Assembly (NCBI GenBank): GCA_023525715.1
Contig: CM042012.1
Location: 52,714,504 to 52,778,503, forward strand
DNA length: 64,000 bases
Source of the DNA: Cichorium intybus
Lineage: Eukaryota; Streptophyta; Magnoliopsida; Asterales; Asteraceae
Direction: 5' to 3'
The position numbers and the translations under genes were made by a program. The notes under the pieces are model-generated. The model was not told the origin of the DNA. It made no database searches and saw nothing but the letters and a program-made list of their open reading frames with translations. How positions within the stretch are numbered: the first letter of the stretch is position 1; the number at the start of each line of letters is the position of its first letter. Shown here piece after piece: positions 1 through 11,246 of the stretch.

Positions 1-83
1 AATGGAAAAACAAGGTAACAACAAATTTATTTTTTTGGAAACGTATGAAGCATGTAAAGTGATTAAGTTATATAAATTGCATA

Positions 84-368
84 GGGTAAATTGCATAAAA
101 TTCGCTAACTTTTCCAGATTTTTCGATTTTGACACTATGTTTTATTTTTGCTATTAACTCATTATGTTTTCTGAAAAATTGTAAATTTGATCATATGACC
201 TGGTAACCTGTTGCCATCCTGTCATATGGTCATTTTCGCAACTTTTTGGAAAACATAATGACTTAATTACAATTTTCTGAAAACATAATGACTTAATTGC
301 AAAAACTAAAAATACAGTGTCAAAATCGAGAAAATTGGAAAAGTTAGTGACTTTTATGCAATTTACCC
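84..368. mobile_element. MITE with long terminal inverted repeats
   Basis: The two ends are inverted copies of each other: GGGTAAATTGCATAAAA on the left and the matching TTTATGCAATTTACCC on the right, with pairing extending through GCTAACTTTTCC and GGAAAAGTTAG. The whole 285 bp can fold into one imperfect hairpin and contains no reading frame. It is flanked by TA on both sides, as for Tc1/mariner-type insertions, but the superfamily is an inference. It lies at the broken edge of the copia LTR remnant. Confidence 0.7.
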
Positions 369-369
369 T

Positions 370-545
370 ATTAATAAACTATTTATTTTATTTCTATTGA
401 TTTATTAATCATATAATAAATCAATCTTTCTCTGTCCTGGAATTTCTGCCAAACCTCTAGCTATGAGGGCAACCCAAATGGACTTTGCTTCTATTAATTA
501 GGTAAATACAAATTATTAGTCATGGCTTAGACACCTAATCCAACA
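370..545 (-). mobile_element. Ty1/copia 3' LTR remnant (LTR start)
   Basis: Read on the minus strand, a TGTTGGATTAGGTGTCTAAG start follows a purine-rich tract (AAGTGGCAGAC), the arrangement of a polypurine tract followed by a copia LTR. Bases 375-510 closely match 9885-10018, which is the matching part of the other LTR. The remnant is cut at about 370, where the MITE lies, so only about 176 bp of LTR remain. Positions 1-83 beyond the MITE show no recognisable feature. Confidence 0.65.
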
Positions 546-1649
546 GTCTGCCACTTAGATAAGTCTATGACTACAATTACCAATTTAACCTCTAACTAAT
601 CAGCAAACTGTAGCTTCCTAGAAACTGCTGCCGAACTCTGACCTAGTTAGTTATGTCCATAGATAAGTGATCATATGATCCTCCGTTCAACAATATATTT
701 TCAGACACGAGTCATGGATTGTGATCAATCTCTGTCCGGTACTCTGTTTCCCGATTTCTGATTTGCATATGACATAAGACTGCTAATTGAACACATCAAT
801 TCAGTCCTGGCTGGCCAGCACTTTAGTCAACTTCAAAATCATCGAGAGGCCTACAGATATTTGTTTGCCATCAGGGTCAAGGAACAAATAAGCTTTGACT
901 CATATGCTTGTGTCTTTTACTCATCAAATCGCGCACAAGAATACGTTTTATAACATCGAGTTACCAATGCGTTTACGCATTATCAATGCACAACTTACTT
1001 GCAAATTTCAACTCATATGTCTCCGCTTCAAGACCATAAGATATTAACGTCTCAAAATTGCTCGTGATGTAATCCATGAAGCAATCTTTTGAGCGTGGGT
1101 TTATCCAATACTCAAATCTCCATTTCTAAGTACTCATGAACGTTGTAGCAATCCTATTGATATGTCTAACTCCTTAGACAATCTACAAACCAATTCATGA
1201 CAGTCTTTATTCAATACTTACTTCCCAAAGTATGAGCGACTGTGGACCTTTCTGAATAATTAAATTATTCGGGAAGTAAAACATGTGAAAAGCGAAACAT
1301 AAAATCTGACTGGCAGCTACTCCTGCTTATTACCAAGTCTCCACGAGGTAATCACCAAGTCGGATCTTTCATAAAACTATTATCGGTTTCTAAATTTCTT
1401 TTGAACTTTCAATTCAAGTTTTATATCTATGTCTATATGACCTTTCACTCTTTCTATGTATCCAAAATGTCTTACATTGATACACTTCATTGCATATACT
1501 CCAATCAGACACTCTTCCGATGATATCTCAATTTGTTATTTTGTCTTTCTCTATCCCAGCTCCATTCCGGTGATGTGTACTATGACTACCCATGGTTCTC
1601 GGGGTCTTTGGTCTACATGACTGCACCCTAAGACTATTTCGAGGTGTTA

Positions 1650-1681
1650 TGATGTGCCGGTAAACCACATGCGCTTCATCA
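1650..1681. repeat. Conserved-loop stem-loop, copy 1
   Basis: A 5-bp stem TGATG/CATCA encloses a 22-base loop beginning TGCCGGTAAACCACA. The loop is nearly identical in three other places in this copia element (2666, 5516, 5596) while the stem bases differ and remain paired. Function unknown. Confidence 0.6.
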
Positions 1682-2665
1682 AAATACCAACGAAACTCTT
1701 TAAACCATGAAGTCCTATAGCACCACGTCCTGATGTAAATAATTACCGATTTGAAACTCCTTTCAAATTTTTACTAACATTCACCCCAATCATTTCCCAA
1801 TTACCTCTCACGTGTGTTTACATAATCCATTCAGTATTCTCAGCCAGGTTATATCCTGAATCCAACTTACTATGCTCTAAGCATCAAGTTATCAGGACAT
1901 GTTCATGACACTTCTGATCGATCCAAGAAGCTCGTGGAATCCGATCTAATCTTATTCCAAAACCCTTTTGGAATCTAAAGATTACTTATAATCCCTGTGT
2001 CATGACTTTCGAAAACTATTTCCTTTCGGAGACTCTTTCTCATGCATATTGAATCTTATCAAGATCATGCTTACAATAGCTAGGTCTATACTGACGATTT
2101 CATCTATCGGATAGATGTCTGTGAACTACGTGAGTATGTTGCACCTTCTTTATTTCTTTCATGCCAAGTCATCACACTTTGCAATGATAGGAATCTCCTT
2201 TCCTAAGGTTATGCATCTTGAATCTCATCAAGATCATATCGGCAGAATTTGGATATATCTAATAGATGTTTGCAACCACTTGAGTACGCTGTATCTCTAT
2301 TAAGTTTTTCATAGCGAACCATCTCTTAATTCCAGTCATTACACTTTGTAATGATAATAGACGTTTCCTAAAAACAATATGTAACCAACATACAGTGATA
2401 GGAGACAACAACGATACTCCCACTTGCTTTGACACAGTTATATGACTCTTTCTGGCTATTCACAAAATCCAAATCTTTTGGCACATTTTTAGAATCCGAA
2501 GTCCAAACCTTTCTGACATAGTTATGGGAATCTTTCAAGCTATTCACAAAATCCAAACCTTTTGGCATATTTTGAGAATCCGAATATCATTTCTTGCGAG
2601 ATGCACGTGGGATGAATCCATAGACCATGTACCTTTTGTATTGGCATGCTCTTTGTGAGTCCCTA

Positions 2666-2699
2666 TTAGTGTGCTGGTAAACCACACACGCTCCACTAA
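2666..2699. repeat. Conserved-loop stem-loop, copy 2
   Basis: A 6-bp stem TTAGTG/CACTAA encloses the 22-base loop beginning TGCTGGTAAACCACACACG. The left flank (CTCTTTGTGAGTCCCTA) also matches the flank of the copy at 5596, so the shared unit is longer than the hairpin. Confidence 0.6.
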
Positions 2700-5515
2700 C
2701 GAATCACATTGTGCCACGCAGAATCCTCTCAGATTTCATCTTCTATTAAGAGTTCTTCTCTCGGAATCAATTGCTTGACTCTAAGTATCGACTCACTCAA
2801 CCAGATGTTTTGTAAGTACATTTCTATCTATGCCGCTTTCTTTTGATGATTCAATTACTCCCACTGGTTGTTAGACCAGGTGTAAAATCAGTCAAATTTG
2901 TCACATAGACTGCGTCTCGCGCTAAGGTTCTCTTATCTGGCAATAATCGGGCTCACCAATGCTTCCAAGTAGTCGGATTGCTTATATACCATCTTTAGTG
3001 TTTTACCACTAATCGGTATATCACCCAGATCATAACTCCTTATGACGGTGGCCAATACTACTTGTCAAGAAAAGAGTATGTCAGGTTTAATAGGAATCCG
3101 TTTCTTGGTCAAGGCCTAGTGATGACTAGAGATTCTTTCACTCGGCTAATCCCTGAACTCATTCATGATTATTCTTACTCCCACTGTTTCCTAAGAATAT
3201 GAGTCCTTTCCAGAAAGAACTCTTCTTTCATAGGTACAACCGGGATGACCAATGAAACGACATTGCTGATCAGGTTCAGGCTAGTCATGATGTTGGACGA
3301 ACACTACATGACCCTGGACTTTAAACGTATAAGTGGGACTATCCCAGCTTTACATTTCAGATAGTGTCTGCATAACCTACTTAGTCTAAGATGTGGTCGG
3401 AATATAATTTCTATGGTCTGACTGGTTGAATATTCAATTCATCGAAAAACTAATTGGAAATGTATCTTATACATCAAGGATCAAACTATTTCGACCAGTG
3501 CTCCATCATCTCCCCTAAGACACATTATAACCATTAATGTTCTTGGAAGAGGATAAACTGTGAAACATTTTCTCAGTCTATGTTGTCACTAAGGTTCTGT
3601 TGATCTTATACATCCTTTGAAATCCTTTAACACTTCAAGGTTTCAATCAATCGCTTATTTTGATAAGCGAAGCCATATTTGTCAAAATATTTGACAAATA
3701 TTATGAAGTATAACTAACTGTGTTCTGTTCGAAGATTCGAGCAATACACAGTAACTTATGTGTCTGTTGCTCAAAATCTTAATGTCTTTTACATCTCTAT
3801 GTAAATTTATGACTTCGTTAATTTTGTTCAAGATATGCAATCATCACCTGACTCCAAGTCAACTGATTCCAAAATCCTATCCACTGGATTTCTGGTTGAT
3901 TCATTTATTGCAACAAATGTTTTTATTAAGAACTCAATTCATCATGTGACTCTAAGTCAAATGATTCCAAAGTCCTGTCCAACTGGACCTTTGGTTGAAT
4001 TGATCCTTATAAAATTTGCTTTAACAATCATAATATACACAATTCATAAATCCAATACACTTTGGATGCATCAACATACAAGTTATTGCTATTTATGCTA
4101 TCGACACATTCATACAACATTTCAAGGATAATATAAACAAAGAAAATCAACATTTTTTACCAAAACAAACTATCCTCAACCAATGTACTATATGACAGAC
4201 AATGTCGCTCGCATCAAATAAGCTAATAACAATAATAAATATCTAGCTTAACTCTAAAACTGCATGAACTTCAGATCCAATCCGAATGTGCTCCTATGCA
4301 ACAAAATCCTGCATCCTACAGAGTCCATGCATACAAAGCAAATGTGAGAAACACATCCTGAATCAAGGAAATGAGGATTAGGAGTTCTGAGTTTTGAAGA
4401 TATTCCTGAGTTGCCAAACTGTTCGACTTTGGAGCATTTTTTCAATATTTCTGTGACTGTATCCCACCCTGTGGATTCCCAGTTTGAGACATTGAAGAAC
4501 CAGTCCAGACGATCTGGATCACTTCTTGATGTGCCTTATTACTGGACTCAATCCCGAAGCAGCTAAATCAATGGAACTATGCTTCTACATGAACGACTCA
4601 TACAGAGTCAACATTGAATGCATTTCCTTGATTGTCTTATTTGGTTACCCTTCCTTTACATTTGGATGAACAGATCAACGAGTCGAGCTAAAGCTTAACT
4701 CCCGATCAAAAAGGGGAAACCAAACTTATGCAGTTTGCCTATGTATCCCTCAATCCAGAGAACATGCAAACGGGTGCTACTTCCTTATAGCTTGCACACT
4801 TCAAGCTCTTTGAAGATCCTAGTTCGTTCTTTGTCAACTAGTTCTCGGAACCTTTCCTCAACCAGCTGTGCTAACTTATCTGACCCCAATAATTCTAAAT
4901 CCTTGCGGAACTCGGGGTCAATGATCAATAGCATAAGGCAACGAACTTCCTTAGACTCAATAGTCAAGGAGTCATGCTCATCACAAGCTGTTGAGTGATG
5001 TCATGCTTTGGGGAGCGGACACTCAATCAGATATGGCTCGTCAGGAAAACTAAGACCCATTCTCTATTTGCAAAGCCATACCACATAATTAAGGTCAATC
5101 AGCCTTACCATACTGAACAGGTGCTTTCTGAAGCTCTTAGAAATGGGTGAAGGATGAGAAGGAGGAGAATTGACACTATCTTAAGACATCTATAAGCTTT
5201 GAATTTATTAGTTTAATTAATCATTTTAAATAATTACCTAAAATATTATTTAACAAGGCTAGGATCCAAAATACCCCAGCTATGGTGTGAAGAAGGATGC
5301 CATAATCACAACACAGTGGTCATTAAGGTAGATAACATTTAACAATTTCAGTCTTATGAAATTCCTAGATATGTGAGATTAATTGAATTGTTCAATGACA
5401 TGTTTAATCTCGGATATGCTATTCTATTTGTGACTGGGATGCCGAGGATCACAAACAAGATGTGAATAACCATGCAAATATGCTCGGTAACCTCAATGTC
5501 ATTTATCATCTCTAA

Positions 5516-5549
5516 TTGATGTGCCGGTTAACCACACACGCTCCATCAA
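5516..5549. repeat. Conserved-loop stem-loop, copy 3
   Basis: A 6-bp stem TTGATG/CATCAA encloses the 22-base loop beginning TGCCGGTTAACCACACACG. It starts exactly 80 bp before copy 4, in the leader or LTR side of the copia element. Confidence 0.65.
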
Positions 5550-5595
5550 CAATGATAAATCATGAGAAACCCATTATCACTCTTTATGAGCCCCT

Positions 5596-5631
5596 ATTAG
5601 TGTGTCGGTTAACCACACACGTTCCACTAAT
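5596..5631. repeat. Conserved-loop stem-loop, copy 4
   Basis: A 7-bp stem ATTAGTG/CACTAAT encloses the 22-base loop beginning TGTCGGTTAACCACACACG. It has the longest perfect stem of the four copies. Confidence 0.65.
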
Positions 5632-6080
5632 GTCTCATAAGGTGCAATGTGCAATTTCATGAGTTAACATCTTTTCACATTTTTCCTAAAGTAACTAGAT
5701 TTGGGATTTTATAAAACTGGTTCTACTACTTTGATTAATAGCATTATACTTTTAATGAGATTAAGCTGTCCTATCAAACCCGTTCGGCTAACGACCCTCC
5801 AATGATCAAGAGAGCGGTGGGTGAGAGTGGACACCCATTTAACCGCCATTTTATAGGCAGTTTTCTTATACCCTCCTTATAGACCAGGTTCGTGAATGAG
5901 ACCTACTATTGATTTGACTGACCAAATATCTTATACATATAATATTAACTTTTAATTATAATATATATAAGATGTATTTTAAACCTTTTAAAATATTATT
6001 GGTTTAACTATTTAATTTTTTGAAATTAACAATTAATTAAAAATTAAATTTAAACCTTAATTTGATTTAATTCTATCTTT

Positions 6081-6085
6081 TAATT
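6081..6085. repeat. Target site duplication TAATT (left)
   Basis: TAATT directly precedes the LTR terminus TGTCACACC and recurs directly after the other terminus at 9222-9226, as expected for an LTR-element integration. Confidence 0.7.
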
Positions 6086-9000
6086 TGTCACACCCCCAAA
6101 CCACGATGGCGAAATCGTCTGAGGGAGGAACGGGACATAGTATCACAATCATTGCATATATTGAAACATAAGTAGATACACAACCATCATAGATTATAAT
6201 TGGAAAGTTACATTGTTCAAACGGTATTGTTTCAATCCAATTACAGTATGATAATGAAATAAGTAAAAGAGGCGGCTTCGCGTCCCATTCCAAAAGGTTA
6301 GTCGGACCTGACTAATTGTTACCTGAGAATACAAGTAGTTTGAAAGAGTGTCAACATTACGTTGGTGAGTTTATAAGATTTTTGTATGAGAAAATTCATA
6401 GTCCTTTTTTCCTTGTAAAGAGAATGTGTTTGAAACCAGGATATCCAATATTTTCTTATAAGTGAGTCGTAGTCTTAAAACCCAAAGACCGAAAATGCAT
6501 ACGTGTTTCTATACTTGAAAAATAGTATTACGTAGTCTTATTCTTGTATGAAACCATTTAAATACATGTTTATTCGTGTATTAATTGTAGATCTAATTCC
6601 GTAAAACCTTTGCGTAAGTAAAATCGTACTTTTATTTGTATCTTGCTGAATTGTAGTTTTATTTCCATAAAACTCGTACGTATAAGTAAACTGTACTTGT
6701 ATTTATATCTTGATAAAATGTAGTTTTAATTTCCATAAAACTTGTATGTATAAGTAAAACCATACTTATATTTATAATTTGTTAGAATGTAGTTTTAATA
6801 CCATAAAACTCGTACGTATATGTAATTCGTACTCATGTTTATATCTTAATATAATGTAGTTTTTAATTTCCATAAAACTAGTGTGTATAAGTAAAACCAT
6901 ACTTATATTTGTAACTTATTAAGATGTTTTAATTCCATAAAACTTGTATGAGAAATCCATTTCCTTGTAAAATAGAGTATCGTAACCCAGAAAATCCAAT
7001 ATTTTCTTATAAACGTGTTGTAGTCTTAAAAGGTCCAAAGACTAAAAATGTATAACGTAAATTGTAATATAGTATAAAACTATTTGAAGTGTATATTTTC
7101 TACGTAAACAAAATGTATAGTTGATTTCCCCATGTGAGATACCCTATAACCATGCTGTGACTAGTTGGCCTGCTGCGACGTTCTTCAGGCGTCGGAATGT
7201 TAGACATTTGACACCTCAGACCTGCCGGTCTAGCTGTAGCTAACAGCTCAGGTGCGGGGTTGTCAATCCCGTACAGATCTATACTCAAATATCACGCTCT
7301 CTTACCGAGACTCTGGTTATAAATTCAGGACTTATAGTAGGTACTTATAAAAGTACTGTGAATATCCATCTCACAAAAATGTATGTATTCAATCAACTTG
7401 TTTACGTAAAATTTGTATATGAAAACTCTTGAAATCATATGTTATCATTTTCCCATGAAAATATAGTAATATATAATAATTATATAATTTTATATAATTA
7501 TTTCTTTTTGTTCAAAATGTAATAATAACCTTGTGTTCATAAACTATTCAAATAATAGTTTGTTTTTAGTATACCGTCGTGATAATCATATTTTTACGAA
7601 TAATAACGAAACAACTTATTCAAATGATTATAAATATCATATTTTAAGATGTTTCCCACAAAAAATGGTGTAATAACTTGGTTATAACCATTTTTGCTAG
7701 AAAGTAGTATTTCCGGTCACAAAAACGTAGTTTTTACTAGTTTTCGTTTTTATGATGTTTATATCAAAGATATAGTATTTTTACACACTTTATTTTTAGT
7801 TTTGTAATTTTTACACAAACATAATATGTCACAATGTTTATAATACGTAGATCTAACCATATTTCATGTAAAAAACGTTTTTACACAACTATTAGTTTTA
7901 TAAACTTGTGTAAATCGTTATTTATAGCATATAAACACATATAATATTGTGTAAATCATTATTTTTGACATGTGAACTTGTATTCTCCCCCAAAATGTTT
8001 AGAAAAAATGAAAATGAGGGGTATGAACTCACCCTTGATGCGTGCTTTACTTAGAAACAAGATAGTTCTTGCGGGATTTACGGTAGGAGACAAGATCTAA
8101 GCTTCGGAGCTCGGATGACCCTTGGACAAAGCTATTATCCAACGGGTTTACATAGATGTTAGTGTGTGTCAATGAGATAAAAGTGGTGTAATAAGGTTTA
8201 AAATCACTAAAGGAAGCTAACTTACCAAAAAGATTTGAAAAATACTTGAAAACGAAGAACGGTGGTGGTGGAAGGTGGTGGCCGGCGGTGGTTTGTGGTG
8301 GTGGACGAAAATGATGAAGAGGATGGAGATGATCAGATCTTGAGAGAGAGAGGGAGAAGTGTTGGATGGAGTTGTGTTCAAATGAAAAGCTTTGGTTCTA
8401 TTTATATGATTTTTCAAGATTTTGTTTTAATATATTTTATTAAGGAAATCATTTCTAGCTAGATTGTGAATAGTTAACTAAGAACATGGTGATATTGGAG
8501 AGATTCAGCTGATGGGGGTAGGGGGTGGGGTGGGGTGGGTTGGTTTTATAAAAATGTCACTCTTTTATATAAAAATAAGTAGTTTTATAAAATCGTAAAA
8601 TATTTTAGCGTAATTCTATGAGTTTTTGGAGAAATGTTCTTCTAAATAAATATTATGTATAAAAACATTGCTAAACATTTATTTAGATATAATCATAACT
8701 CGTTAGACGATGAAATACGCGTTTAAGCGCAGTATTCTTCCGATTACGCGATTTTCAGCATTTTACCGAAAAATTTATTTAGCTATGAAATTAAATACTA
8801 GATAGTATTACGATTCATAATATATGATTTTTTATCCCATTTTTGATGTTTAAGGCACCACATTTTGTATTTTAGGTCCAAACCCTGTGTACATTTATCC
8901 GTTCACAGCGGTTTAATTGTTGTAACTTTCACATACGAACTCCGTTTTCGACGTTCTATATATCCATAGGTTCGTATTTACGAATACATCGTTTTATGAA

Positions 9001-9221
9001 TATTATTATTTCAAAAATAATAATTGTACGATTATCGAATTTTTACGCTACAGTAGTTTACCAACCGTATTTTCGGCGTTTGCTCGATAATTGTTTTGAA
9101 TTAGTGTACGTAGTATTATAATATCTAATAATACATCGTAAAATTATGGAAAATTACTTTCAACGTAAGGATTAACGTACGCTTTGGTTGACTTTTGTTG
9201 ACCAAATTGACAATTGTTACA
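6086..9221 (-). mobile_element. Solo LTR, 3.1 kb, Ty3/gypsy type
   Basis: The plus-strand ends are TGTCACACCCCCAAACC and CAATTGTTACA. On the minus strand this reads as an LTR starting TGTAACAATTG and ending GGGGGTGTGACA, the TG...CA form. It is flanked by TAATT on both sides and has no internal domain, primer-binding site or polypurine tract, so it is most simply a solo LTR left by recombination between two LTRs. It interrupts the AT-rich copia LTR region. The GGGGTGT(G/C)ACA end resembles the other gypsy LTRs in the window. Family assignment is by end sequence only. No gene lies inside; the small frames around 8220-8460 are antisense mirror images and look like chance. Confidence 0.7.
6590..6955. 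repeat. Tandem repeat, about 68 bp x 6, in solo LTR
   Basis: The phrase CC(A/G)TAAAAC starts at 6599, 6665, 6733, 6801, 6870 and 6935, spaced 65-69 bp apart. It is embedded in a repeated unit that includes GTATAAGTAAAACCATACTT and AATGTAGTTTTAAT. Units have diverged by several bases each. Confidence 0.7.
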
Positions 9222-9226
9222 TAATT
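9222..9226. repeat. Target site duplication TAATT (right)
   Basis: Right-hand copy of the 5-bp duplication flanking the solo LTR. Confidence 0.7.
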
Positions 9227-10018
9227 AAACAATTAATTAAATTAATTAAATCCAGATAGGCATCACAAATTAATCAAATTAATTTAATCCTATATTAAAC
9301 CCTCTAAATTTCAAAAATTACAAATAAGGGGTTTAAGGTTATCCATTTATTAAATAATCACAATTACCCAAAAAAAAAGAAAAAACCTTCTAAAACCCTA
9401 TATCAAAAAATCGAAGATAATAAGGGGAGGGGCTAGGGTTTCTAAAACCCTAACCCTAAAAGTCGATTGGGTCTACACACGGTTAGGGTTCTAGAATTTG
9501 TCAAAAAGTCACGAAATTCTTGAGAGGGAGGAGTGTAAATGGCGCAGAAATAAGGTCCCTCTAGTCTCTATTTATAGCCTCCAGCAGATAACCAGATCAG
9601 TCTTTAGAGATAAACTTTTTTGAATTCAAATAAGATAAACCTTTATCTTTAATTCAAATCTATTTATCCTAACTTATTATAATTGAAATTATATATTATT
9701 CCATATATAATTTCATGGTCATCTGGCCTACTAAAACTGTCGCTTACTCAACTATTAAATAATTACAATTTTAGTCCATACTCATTTAATTAATTAAATT
9801 AATCACTAAATTAATTCCAATTTATTCCAGATTAATTTATAATTAATTAATATAGTTTCTAATTAATATATTATCACTTTAATATATTAATAAACTATTT
9901 ATTTTATTTCTATTGATTTATTAATCATATAATAAATCAACATTTCTCTGTCCTGAAATTTCCGCCAAACCTCTAGCTATGAGGGTAACCCAAATGGACT
10001 TTGCTTCTATTAATTAGG
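9227..10018 (-). mobile_element. Copia 5' LTR, outer part, truncated
   Basis: Bases 9885-10018 match 375-510 of the 3' LTR remnant almost base for base. Here the match stops at about 10018, roughly 30 bp before the LTR start would be reached, so the outer end is lost. A telobox-like AAACCCTAACCCTAAA lies at 9445-9460, plausibly part of the LTR promoter region. Sequence left of 9885 is AT-rich LTR without genes. Confidence 0.5.
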
Positions 10019-10021
10019 TAA

Positions 10022-10260
10022 ATTTGGTTAAATTTATGCAATTTAACTGACATATGCCTCCATTTGTAACGGATGTGATCGATACTCTGATATTGTATTG
10101 CGCACAAAATTATGTGAAACGATTCCGCTATGCGTTTACAGAAATCGTGGTCGTTTCTCACATTGTCGTCTTCAAATATGTTGACGAAGGCTGCTGCTAA
10201 AGCTGCCTCTTCTTGTTGAGTCCATCCCCAACGAATGTTTACATTTTCTACCACAACCAT
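10022..10260 (-). pseudogene. SANT/Myb-like transposon-associated gene fragment
   Basis: From an ATG at 10260 on the minus strand the frame gives a start, then WTQQEEAALAAAFVNIFED and RYKWRHMSVKLHKFN. This layout matches the plant Myb/SANT-like proteins often linked to Harbinger-type transposons: a WT.EE helix, then W/KW spaced about 50 residues later. After about residue 80 the frame runs into copia LTR sequence and ends as nonsense, so the gene is truncated at its C-terminal side. Upstream lies a TA/CA microsatellite. It could instead be an orphan trihelix-like gene; the fragment is too short to decide. Confidence 0.4.
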
Positions 10261-10310
10261 TTTTTATAATAATATATACGTGTGTGTATGAGAAATATAT
10301 CACATGTGGA

Positions 10311-10442
<132 letters not shown>

Positions 10443-10450
10443 CACACACA

Positions 10451-10956
10451 TATACAGGTGATTGAAAATTAATTACAATTAAAAAAAAATCGTTGGCCAA
10501 CGGCTAACTCTTTCTATTTGTAGTACAGTGCCAAGACGTTGCACGGGGTCCATAATGCGAGCTGCCCGCACAGAGGGCGGTGTTCACCGTGCTATCGCAC
10601 ACGTCGAGCAGAACATCGCAACGGCACATCGGTAGGTCTTATATTTTAGGAAGACGTGAAGACTTGAATAAGGATTTGATCATGAAGACAGGGGTATTTT
10701 AGGAAAATTGGTATTCTTTGATCTAAATATAATTGGTTTTTATTTATAATAAGATTATTAATTATTAAATAAATCTTTTGGATATATTTGAGAGTTTTTA
10801 AGGTTTTTAATGACATATATGTAATTTATAATTTCATAAAAATTTATGTGTAATTTGGTGAGTTTTTAAAAATATATATGAAAATTTCCCTATAAAATAT
10901 ACAATGATAATTTCATATTTTAATAAGATGCGAACGTCGCAAAGCATATTAACATC
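10451..10956. other. Intergenic, no gene seen
   Basis: A 12-bp perfect palindrome CGTTGGCCAACG at about 10491 and a GC-rich patch (10510-10630) stand out from the AT-rich surroundings. I see no coding potential or family match. Confidence 0.4.
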
Positions 10957-10974
10957 CCACGTCATAGATCCACC
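10957..10974 (+). promoter_or_regulatory. Histone promoter type I-like element
   Basis: CCACGTCA at 10957-10964 is the plant histone hexamer core ACGTCA with its usual CC flank. After two bases comes GATCCACC, a 6/8 match to the reverse octamer GATCCGCG. The spacing equals that of the composite type I element of plant histone promoters. It lies about 290 bp before the H4 ATG. Confidence 0.55.
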
Positions 10975-11048
10975 AAGATATTTTGTACACGGTTTCTAAC
11001 CATCGATTATAACTCCATCAACAGTTAGAAAACAAGAAAGGCGTAGCA

Positions 11049-11056
11049 CACGGATC
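11049..11056 (+). promoter_or_regulatory. Histone octamer-like motif
   Basis: CACGGATC differs by one base from the plant histone octamer CGCGGATC and lies about 75 bp upstream of the TATA box, a normal position. A perfect dyad TCGATA-TT-TATCGA follows at 11070-11083. Confidence 0.5.
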
Positions 11057-11131
11057 GCTATCTCCACCGTCGATATTTATCGAACAATATCTTCCCGCTC
11101 AAAACAGAAAATCCCTAAATATTTTCAACCC

Positions 11132-11140
11132 TTTATAAAC
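11132..11140 (+). promoter_or_regulatory. H4 TATA box
   Basis: TTTATAAAC lies 107 bp before the H4 ATG. Transcription would start near 11160-11170, giving a leader of about 80 bases. Confidence 0.6.
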
Positions 11141-11246
11141 CATACCAATCTCACATCTACACTTACATTCTTATCAAAATCTATCAGTCGCTAAATCGTT
11201 AAAAAAATCCAGAGCTTGTTCAGTTCATCCGGTGATTGTTCCAACA

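Larger units (their letters stand above)
546..5200 (-). pseudogene. Degraded Ty1/copia gag-pol interior
   Basis: No long frame survives, but three landmarks occur in the order expected for a minus-strand copia element. A gag-like stretch at 4785-4967 contains IESKEVRCLMLLIIDPEF. A protease-like DSGCVSHIC lies near 4350-4380. A reverse-transcriptase-like stretch at 2400-2500 contains YNCVKASGSIVVV, the region just before the family's YVDD box, which is itself destroyed. The polypurine tract and LTR start at 546 close the element. About 4.7 kb remains between the LTR regions, so it is nearly full length but riddled with stops and frameshifts. The rest of the stretch has no other gene. Confidence 0.6.
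5201..6085 (-). mobile_element. Copia leader and inner part of 5' LTR
   Basis: This AT-rich stretch lies between the gag remnant and the solo LTR. The AT-rich sequence on its right side continues on the far side of the solo LTR at 9222, so the two parts were one LTR region. I could not place the LTR end or primer-binding site, which should be near 5200-5300. Apart from two stem-loops at 5516-5631 there is no other feature. Confidence 0.4.

Noticed and set aside
8217..8462. Overlapping sense and antisense 66-residue frames
   Set aside because: His/Pro-rich versus Gly/Val-rich mirror images of a GGTGGTGG repeat inside the solo LTR.
9445..9460. Telomere remnant AAACCCTAACCCTAAA
   Set aside because: Only about two units; telobox-like motifs of this size are common in plant promoters.
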